From an uncultured Alphaproteobacteria bacterium (lineage in GTDB: Bacteria; Pseudomonadota; Alphaproteobacteria; Paracaedibacterales; CAIULA01), in assembly GCA_903905285.1 (NCBI GenBank), contig CAIVFQ010000109.1, forward strand, positions 1 through 30,111: a DNA stretch of 30,111 nucleotides. The letters run 5' to 3'. The notes below the pieces were generated by a model, which had not been told where the DNA came from, did not search any database, and saw nothing but the letters and a program-made list of their open reading frames with translations. Made by a program: the position numbers and the translations under genes. Below, piece after piece: positions 24,747 through 30,111 of the stretch; the stretch's first letter is position 1; each line of letters begins with the position of its first letter.

Positions 24747-26159
24747 GTGAATTTGTCAGCTTTTGTTAGTAACTTAGAGTTAGATGTCGACTGGTTGGGC
24801 GTGCGTGAGGTTTGCCAAAAATCAACTATTTTCACCGCCCGTGATGGAAAAAGCGACCGCTATGCCCACCATGTTGATCGGGGTTGGATGGTCGAAGTTT
24901 TGGTCAACGGCCAATTTGCCGCGGTGGCTACTAATACGGCAACTCCTGATGCCTTGAAAGCTGCTGCTGTTAAGGCATCAGGAGTTGCTGAACAGGCAAG
25001 TCGGCATTCTCTTCATCCTTTCGATACAACCGTAAGGCCGCCTTCCCGAGGTACTTATGCGTCTCCCCCTTCACCAATACCCAGTTTAAAAGAATTAAGT
25101 GAAATTTTAATCCAAACCAGTCATGATCTTAAGGTTGATGACTGCATTATTAGCACCTCAGTCACGGGCATTATTGAGCACACCCAAAGCCAACTTTTCA
25201 GCACCGCAGGCGGCGCCATTGATCAAAACATAACCCGGTTTGGACTGTTACTTTCAGCGACAGCTCAAATAGGCAGCGACAGTCAAACCCGAACAAACGG
25301 GTCGGTTTTCAGTCAGAATGGTGTTGGTTTATTTGATGCCGAGTCTTTAAAAAAACAAGCTTTGCAGATTGGGTCTGAAGCCGTTGAGTTGATAAAGGCT
25401 GAGGAATGCCCCACGGGCACGTTCGACGTGGTTCTAACACCCGATCAAGTGTATTTACAAATTCACGAATCGATTGGTCACCCTTTAGAACTTGATCGCA
25501 TTTTAGGGGATGAACGCAATTATGCGGGCTGGAGTTTTATTAAACCCGAAGACTTTGGTCAGCTACAGTATGGGTCGCCTTTATTAAATATTACCTTTGA
25601 TCCAACGATGAGCGATGAACTGGCTAGTTATGCTTTTGACGATCTAGGGGCCCCAGCCCAGCATCAATATTTAATCAAAAATGGTTTGTTAGTGGGCGGG
25701 TTAGGCAGCCTAGAAAGCCAACAACGGTTAAAGGTACCTGGTGTTGCCAGTGCCCGGGCAAGTTCTTGGAATCGATTACCCATTGATCGTATGGCGAATG
25801 TGAATATGGAACCAGGAACGACATCTATTGAAGATATGATTGACCAAATAGACGATGGTATTTTGATGATGACAAATAAATCGTGGTCAATTGATGATTA
25901 TCGCCGCAAATTTCAATTTGGTTGTGAATATGGACGACGCATTCAAAAAGGGCGCCTTACCCATGTGGTTAAAAACCCCAACTATCGGGGAATCACGTTA
26001 CCGTTCTGGCAAAAATTAAAGGCTGTTGGTGACCAAAATTCCCTAAAGGCATGGGGTTCTTTTTTCTGTGGTAAAGGGGAACCAAATCAAATAGCCGCTG
26101 TTGGGCATGCAACACCTGCATGTTGGTTCGAAGGACTTGACGTGTTTGGAGGAGGATAG
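24747..26159 (+). CDS. tldD: TldD-type metalloprotease subunit (TldD/PmbA family)
   Basis: 470 residues from GTG at 24747. IHESIGHPLELDR (239-251) contains the HExxxH zinc motif (H240, E241, H245) that marks TldD; the E. coli counterpart reads HEAVGHGLE. The C-terminal beta-barrel region includes GAPAQHQYLIKNGLLVGGLG and WSIDDYRRKFQFGCEYGRRI. TldD with TldE forms a heterodimeric protease that degrades unfolded peptides and, in some bacteria, matures ribosomally made peptides such as microcin B17. The TldE partner starts three bases after its stop. The N-terminal third is divergent from E. coli TldD. No peptide-precursor gene is evident nearby. Confidence 0.88.
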   Translation: MNLSAFVSNLELDVDWLGVREVCQKSTIFTARDGKSDRYAHHVDRGWMVEVLVNGQFAAVATNTATPDALKAAAVKASGVAEQASRHSLHPFDTTVRPPSRGTYASPPSPIPSLKELSEILIQTSHDLKVDDCIISTSVTGIIEHTQSQLFSTAGGAIDQNITRFGLLLSATAQIGSDSQTRTNGSVFSQNGVGLFDAESLKKQALQIGSEAVELIKAEECPTGTFDVVLTPDQVYLQIHESIGHPLELDRILGDERNYAGWSFIKPEDFGQLQYGSPLLNITFDPTMSDELASYAFDDLGAPAQHQYLIKNGLLVGGLGSLESQQRLKVPGVASARASSWNRLPIDRMANVNMEPGTTSIEDMIDQIDDGILMMTNKSWSIDDYRRKFQFGCEYGRRIQKGRLTHVVKNPNYRGITLPFWQKLKAVGDQNSLKAWGSFFCGKGEPNQIAAVGHATPACWFEGLDVFGGG

Positions 26160-26162
26160 GCT

Positions 26163-27488
26163 ATGAACAAAACCTCATTTGAAACCTTAGCAAAAACTTT
26201 AATACAATCTCTGTACGTCGGTGAGGAATTGTCCCTGAGCTTAGAGGCCGAGGATACCTTCTATATGCGCCTTAATCAGGGAAAAGTTCGCCAAACCTTT
26301 AAGGTTAATCAGGGAAATGTAACTCTCAGATTTGTGAAAAATCAACGCTACGTTTTGCACGCCCTTCCCTTTGGCAATGACAACGATATCAATCACAAAA
26401 ATGCCTTGGCCGAACTTGAAAATTGCCGGCAGGTTGCTGCACAACTTCCCCCCGACCCGTTTTGCCCCACGTTAATGAAAGCTTGCGAATCAACCAGTTG
26501 TGAAATCTTCGACGCAGAATTACCAACGGAGGAAGACTGGTTCGACAAAATTTTGCCGCTGTTTAAGGGAAAATTGCAAGATTGCGCTGGCTTATTAACT
26601 TCTGGTCGCGTTATGCGGGCAGTTTCTGATTCACTGGGACAAAACCATTGGTTTAGCCGCGATGATTTTAATCTTGATTTGTCCTTTTACACGCCACAAC
26701 AAAAAGCCGTTAAATTTGTTTACACAAATCATCAGTGGTTAGCAAAAGACGTTGAAGAGAAGTTAGAGACGGTTAAGCAGAGATTAGATCAACTTGATCA
26801 CCATAATTATGAAGTTAAACCTGGACAGTATCGAACCTACTTTGAACCCCAAGCCGTAGCTGAATTGGTGGCGCTGTTATCACCAGGGGCGGCCGACTAT
26901 TATCAAGGATCTTCAGCCTTTCAAAAGTTGGCTAAGGGTCAGAATTTGTCTTCTAAAGTGATTTTAGCCGAAGATTTTTCTATAGGGCTTTCACCACGGT
27001 TTAATTCTTTGGGCGAAACGGCTCCCTTAAGGTTAGACCTGATTGAGGGGGGGCAATTAAAGAACTGGTTAACATCAACCCGAACAGCCAAAGAACACGA
27101 CTTAACCAGCAATTATGCTGAAGAGTCTGAAGGGATGCGATCGGCCCACTTAATGCCAGGCACGTTAGACAAAGAAGGTATCTTATCAGCCCTTGATACC
27201 GGTCTTTATGTTAGCAACCTTCATTATTTAAATTGGAGTGATTTGAATACGGGCCGATTAACAGGCATGACACGTTACGCCTGTTTTTGGGTAGAGAAAG
27301 GCCAGATCAAAGCCCCCATTCAAGACCTTAGATTTGACGAATCTTTTTACCATTTCTTAGGGGATGGCTTGGTTGAACTAACTAATTTTGTTGAAAAAAT
27401 TCCCGACACGTCAACGTATGATAAACGCGCAGTAGGCGGGGTATGCGTTCCAGGGATGTTGGTAAATGGGTTTAACTACACCTTGTGA
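26163..27488 (+). CDS. pmbA: TldE/PmbA-type protease partner subunit
   Basis: 441 residues, starting with ATG right after the TldD gene. It shares the TldD/PmbA family fold but lacks the HExxxH motif, as expected for TldE. Family-like segments are SPRFNSLGETAPLRLDLIEGG (about 279-299), LKNWLTSTRTAKEHDLTSN, LMPGTLDKEGILSALDTGLYVSNLHYLNW (middle to C-terminal) and GRLTGMTRYACFWVEKGQI. The pair probably makes one enzyme whose active site sits in TldD. A repeat element follows its stop. Confidence 0.82.
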   Translation: MNKTSFETLAKTLIQSLYVGEELSLSLEAEDTFYMRLNQGKVRQTFKVNQGNVTLRFVKNQRYVLHALPFGNDNDINHKNALAELENCRQVAAQLPPDPFCPTLMKACESTSCEIFDAELPTEEDWFDKILPLFKGKLQDCAGLLTSGRVMRAVSDSLGQNHWFSRDDFNLDLSFYTPQQKAVKFVYTNHQWLAKDVEEKLETVKQRLDQLDHHNYEVKPGQYRTYFEPQAVAELVALLSPGAADYYQGSSAFQKLAKGQNLSSKVILAEDFSIGLSPRFNSLGETAPLRLDLIEGGQLKNWLTSTRTAKEHDLTSNYAEESEGMRSAHLMPGTLDKEGILSALDTGLYVSNLHYLNWSDLNTGRLTGMTRYACFWVEKGQIKAPIQDLRFDESFYHFLGDGLVELTNFVEKIPDTSTYDKRAVGGVCVPGMLVNGFNYTL

Positions 27489-27602
27489 ACGCCAGCAGAA
27501 GATTTTCATGCTGCGGTTAAAACGGGGAACTTCATTAAAAGGCAGAGATGGTTTTTTTGTGGATTGATAGGGGTTGAGTTTCTTGCGGACATAATTGTCC
27601 CT

Positions 27603-27890
27603 TTATAAGGGGCCCTCCTCGACCCCCCCAATCGCAGCGCCTCCCCACCGCAACTCCGCAACATGACTCTCCCTTTGCCTCAAAATCTTGCGATTTTGGG
27701 CACATCTTCGCACCGGATTCCATCCCGATGAAAATTCGTCTACAGTGACAAAGCGCTCCATCACTGTATACAAGGCAACCCTGTTTTAAAAACAAGGGGG
27801 GCTTTTATGAAAACCCAATCACGCACCCGACATATTCGGGTGTTTCTAACTCCACCGTCTTTAACCATAAAGCAAAATGGTTAACAAATG
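27603..27890 (+). repeat. About 300-bp dispersed repeat, copy 2, after pmbA
   Basis: The 433-base gap 27489-27921 has no convincing gene and is mostly the second copy of the repeat found between pheS and pheT, in the same orientation. The core 27663-27889 aligns with 15794-16018. Hairpins kept here are GGG-C-TTTT/AAAACCC (27799-27816) and CACCCGA/TCGGGTG (27824-27842, seven pairs, two more than in copy 1). The first part (27489-27602) is unlike copy 1 except for a weak match near its end. Confidence 0.8.
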
Positions 27891-27921
27891 ATGAATCCAT
27901 AGCGTTTGAAACACGGAAATA

Positions 27922-28767
27922 TCAGACGTTAAGTCCCAAATAATTGTCAATGTCCTCTAAGGGCGTTTGTGACAAACAACCGCCCAGACGAAGGGGGAAT
28001 ACTTTTTCAGCCAGGCCCGTCGCATCATTGGTCACTAACAGCAACCCACATAAGGTGGCCTCGCCCTTAGCTGGCATGGGACGTTCAGGTGATGGCAGTC
28101 GTCGTGTGAATTTATATAAGGGCATTTCCTTAGCCATACCAATAATCGAATCATAATCACCACACATGCCCGCATCGCTTTGGTACGCTGTTCCGCCTGT
28201 TAAAATTCGCTGATCCGTTGTCGGCACATGGGTATGGGTACCAACAACCAAACTGACGCGTCCGTCGCAATAATGCCCCATCGCCATTTTTTCCGAGGTT
28301 GCCTCGCCATGAAAATCAAGAACAATCGCCTGCACAGAATTAGGTATGGAATATTTTTTCAGAACCTCTTCCACAGATCGGAAAGGGTCATCTAACGCCT
28401 CCATAAACAAGCGCGCCATAGCATTAATAACCAACACTGATTGACCTTTGGGCGTGGTATGAACCACATACCCTTGGCCTGGGGTAGAATCGGGGTAGTT
28501 TACGGGGCGTAATAACCGCTTGTCACTGTTGATGGTGCCTATGATCTCGCGTTGATCCCACACGTGATTACCGGTGGTAATGACATCAACACCCCATTTA
28601 TAAAAATCGCGACAAATCGTTTGTGTTATGCCAAAGCCATTGGCTGCATTTTCGCCATTCACAATAACGCAATCTAATTGAAAGCGCTGCCTAAGTTTGG
28701 GGATGTGGTGTTGAATAACGTCGCGACCACTGCGGCCCATGACATCACCACAAAAAAGAATCCTCAT
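27922..28767 (-). CDS. ymdB: YmdB-family metallophosphoesterase
   Basis: 281 residues from ATG 28767 (MRILFCGDVMGRSGRD), chosen because family members begin exactly there and GAAGGG lies seven bases upstream; the frame is open for 38 more codons up to 28881, but those come from a repeat element. NGENAANGFGI (37-47), GNHVWDQ (66-72), DFHGEATSEK and GTHTHVPT with SDAGMCGDY are the metal-binding motifs of the TIGR00282/YmdB calcineurin-like phosphoesterases. Studied members hydrolyse 2',3'-cyclic nucleotides and affect RNA and biofilm regulation. It sits downstream of kdsB, whose stop codon and this gene's ribosome binding site both lie in the repeat. Confidence 0.93.
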   Translation of the reverse strand: MRILFCGDVMGRSGRDVIQHHIPKLRQRFQLDCVIVNGENAANGFGITQTICRDFYKWGVDVITTGNHVWDQREIIGTINSDKRLLRPVNYPDSTPGQGYVVHTTPKGQSVLVINAMARLFMEALDDPFRSVEEVLKKYSIPNSVQAIVLDFHGEATSEKMAMGHYCDGRVSLVVGTHTHVPTTDQRILTGGTAYQSDAGMCGDYDSIIGMAKEMPLYKFTRRLPSPERPMPAKGEATLCGLLLVTNDATGLAEKVFPLRLGGCLSQTPLEDIDNYLGLNV

Positions 28768-28771
28768 ACGC

Positions 28772-28886
28772 ACCCTTCGTCTTTGGAAATCTGTTTTTCG
28801 TAAATTGCGGACTCTCGCGTCCTCATGTACCCTATCGTACACTCCGGGCGCTCGGTCCTTATTTTCGAATCCATATTTCAAAATCC
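28772..28886 (-). repeat. 115-bp coding-sequence repeat, copy 2 (kdsB/ymdB junction)
   Basis: Read on the minus strand from 28886 to 28772, it aligns without gaps to 22224-22338. Here the frame is shifted by one relative to copy 1 (TAT-GGA-TTC rather than ATG-GAT-TCG). Its first bases, GGATTTTGA, provide the last two codons and the stop of kdsB; its last bases, CGAAGGGT, provide the ribosome binding site of ymdB. Flanking GGAC/GTCC and GCG/CGC blocks allow an imperfect hairpin. Confidence 0.85.
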
Positions 28887-29636
28887 TTTGGATGTATTAC
28901 TCTGTTTTTCAAACCAACTTCTGGCTGATTCAAGGTCGGCTGCTGTATCAACGGTGTGGGGGATAGTCTCGACCAATTCTACATCAATACGCATGCCAGC
29001 TTCTAAGGCCCTTAGTTGTTCCAGGCGTTCGGCCTTTTCTAAAGGCGAAGCAGGTAAAGAAACAAATTTTTCCAACGCTTCATAGCGATACGCATAAACG
29101 CCAATGTGGTGATAGTGTGTGTCTGCCCCAAATGGAATGGCTGCGCGTGAAAAGTACAACCCGCGCCCTCTGGTAGGGCTTTCTTTAGCTAGGGCAATTT
29201 TCACCACGTTTTCATTGGTAAGATCCTGGGGATTTTCAATAACACAAGCAATGGTTGCAATGTCTACTGCTGGGTTTTCTAGGGGTCGTAAGACAGCCTG
29301 TAAAACGGTTGCACTAATATTAGGAAGGTCACCTTGAAGGTTGATGACAATAGGAGGCCTGGATTCGGATGCTAGGCTTTGAACAGCGGCCCACATACGA
29401 TCAGTACCTGAAGGTAAATCAGGGTGGGTTAAAATAGCCCGGCCCCCGTTTTGCTGAACAACTTCGGCAATTTCGGGCCCACAACAGGCCACAGCAACAG
29501 GGCCCATATTAGCCTCAAGCGCCCTTTGTAATACCTGAACAACCATTGGCAGGCCGTTAATTAAAGCCAACGACTTGCGTTCAAGTCGGGTCGATGCTAG
29601 GCGCGATGGAATAATAATTAAGGGTTGAACAGACAT
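28878..29636 (-). CDS. kdsB: 3-deoxy-manno-octulosonate cytidylyltransferase
   Basis: 252 residues. IIPSRLASTRLERKSL (8-23) is the CTP-binding start of KdsB, HPDLPSGTDRMWAA (about 75-88) and VINLQGDLPNIS (about 96-107) follow the family pattern, and HHIGVYAYRYEALEKF lies near 177-192. It activates Kdo as CMP-Kdo for lipid A core assembly, so the cell makes LPS. A strong AAAAGGAG site precedes the ATG. The C-terminal residues KGF and the stop codon lie at the edge of the 115-base repeat, so the original tail may have differed slightly. Confidence 0.95.
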   Translation of the reverse strand: MSVQPLIIIPSRLASTRLERKSLALINGLPMVVQVLQRALEANMGPVAVACCGPEIAEVVQQNGGRAILTHPDLPSGTDRMWAAVQSLASESRPPIVINLQGDLPNISATVLQAVLRPLENPAVDIATIACVIENPQDLTNENVVKIALAKESPTRGRGLYFSRAAIPFGADTHYHHIGVYAYRYEALEKFVSLPASPLEKAERLEQLRALEAGMRIDVELVETIPHTVDTAADLESARSWFEKQSNTSKGF

Positions 29637-29667
29637 ATTGGGCTCCTTTTGATTCTTACAGTTTAAA

Positions 29668-29698
29668 CCTATACACCGCTTTTAGGGAATTTTGCCAA
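29668..29698 (-). promoter_or_regulatory. Possible promoter for kdsB-ymdB
   Basis: Minus strand: TTGGCA (29698-29693), 19 bases, TATAGG (29673-29668), about 32 bases before the kdsB start. The -35 is good and the spacing is long. Confidence 0.3.
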
Positions 29699-29789
29699 GA
29701 AATTTCTACGTTCGTTTTTGTTATCCACCATAACAAAGGAACCTTAGTCTTTCTAACTATGGCGGAGCATTAATTTATATATAGCCAAT

Positions 29790-29813
29790 CTCACATAAAT
29801 TGATTACGTTTTT
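29790..29813. repeat. 24-base dispersed repeat, copy B
   Basis: Identical over 24 bases to 1979-2002 in the same orientation; followed by a T-rich tract and, 18 bases later, by the palindromic element. The context differs from copy A, where it follows the DedA stop codon. Confidence 0.7.
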
Positions 29814-29831
29814 CCTTTTTTTAAACCCTAA

Positions 29832-29931
29832 ATTGTCATTGCGAGCCCCTGAAAGGGGTGTGGCAATCTCCTGAAAGTGTGCCGCCATGGCCGGAGATCA
29901 CCACGTCGCTTACGCTCCTCGTGATGACAAT
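29832..29931. repeat. 100-bp palindromic MITE-like element
   Basis: The ends ATTGTCATTGCGAG and CTCGTGATGACAAT are inverted repeats (12 of 14 match). Inside, GTGTGGCAATCTCC and GGAGATCACCAC are a second inverted pair, and CACGTCGCTTACGCTCCTC follows. Sequences of the form GTCATTGCGAG...GGCAATCTC...CACGTCGCT...CTCG...ATGACA are widespread short palindromic repeats in unrelated bacterial genomes. It is probably a non-autonomous element; no target duplication could be fixed by eye. Confidence 0.75.
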
Positions 29932-30041
29932 CTTGATATAACTAATTCATGGTGAACTGGCTATAGAATGGCTGTTAACGTTTTGTTAAACAGACATGTA
30001 TATATTGGATATAACTAAGCAATGTTTAGTCATCAATAATT

Positions 30042-30111
30042 ATGTTTGTAAGGTGTTTCTTTTTAATAGCCATATCATTGTCAGCCAGCATTGGTATTGG
30101 GAATTCAGCAA
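30042..30111 (+). CDS. N-terminus of a secreted protein (runs off window)
   Basis: From ATG 30042, 23 codons without a stop reach the window end: MFVRCFFLIA then ISLSASIGIGNSA. A positive residue followed by a hydrophobic core and small residues is a typical Sec signal peptide. There is no strong ribosome binding site, and the remainder is not visible, so the product cannot be named. Confidence 0.45.
   Translation, partial: MFVRCFFLIAISLSASIGIGNSA

Larger units (their letters stand above)
29637..30041. other. Intergenic region rich in repeats
   Basis: 405 bases between kdsB (leftward) and a partial gene (rightward). It contains the possible kdsB promoter, a second copy of the 24-base repeat (29790-29813), a palindromic element (29832-29931) and AT-rich sequence that may hold the promoter of the next gene. 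No coding region is seen. Confidence 0.5.

Noticed and set aside
27535..27795. An 86-codon minus-strand open frame after pmbA
   Set aside because: It lies over the second copy of the repeat; the same stretch in copy 1 reads differently with shifted frames.

Overview
The window looks like a chromosomal piece of an AT-leaning, Gram-negative alphaproteobacterium. The order nlpD-like lipoprotein, yajC, secD, secF is the arrangement usual in that class, and kdsB implies lipopolysaccharide. A signal-peptide-bearing deaminase-like protein with eukaryote-style basic motifs, scattered short repeats that sit inside or against coding sequence (in the manner of Rickettsia palindromic elements), an IS1-type transposase fragment and one broken gene all suggest a host-associated or intracellular lineage, for example Holosporales- or Rickettsiales-like. 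That placement is inference; no rRNA or tRNA gene was seen.

Layout. 1-1242: edge of an IS1-like transposase, then a secreted deaminase-fold effector candidate (minus). 1402-3994: a DedA membrane protein (plus) facing rnhB and a CPA2 cation/proton antiporter (minus). 4329-8199: a LysM/degenerate-M23 lipoprotein and the Sec accessory genes yajC-secD-secF. 8204-13804: a tight five-gene sugar/polysaccharide cluster (GT-A-like protein broken by an in-frame UGA, Gfo/Idh oxidoreductase, NAD-dependent epimerase, zinc-binding C-methyltransferase, nucleotide-sugar dehydrogenase). 13806-20237: a clear promoter, then rpmI-rplT-pheS-pheT-lepA, with a dispersed repeat wedged between pheS and pheT. 20237-24492: asd, a small secreted protein of unknown role (minus), an MBL-fold hydrolase carrying an in-frame repeat insertion, rpiB and cca. 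24747-27488: a TldD/TldE protease pair. 27489-30111: a second copy of the dispersed repeat, ymdB and kdsB (minus) joined by the second copy of the coding-sequence repeat, a palindromic MITE-like element, and the first codons of another secreted protein.

How the parts fit: most genes are housekeeping (translation, Sec export, lysine/threonine precursor supply, tRNA maturation, Kdo activation). The accessory content is the sugar cluster, the deaminase-like effector and four repeat families (115-bp element; about 300-bp element; 24-bp motif; 100-bp palindrome). Most notable are the 115-bp element, read in two different frames (inside the MBL protein and across the kdsB/ymdB junction, where it supplies a stop codon and a ribosome binding site), and the possible nucleus-directed deaminase effector.
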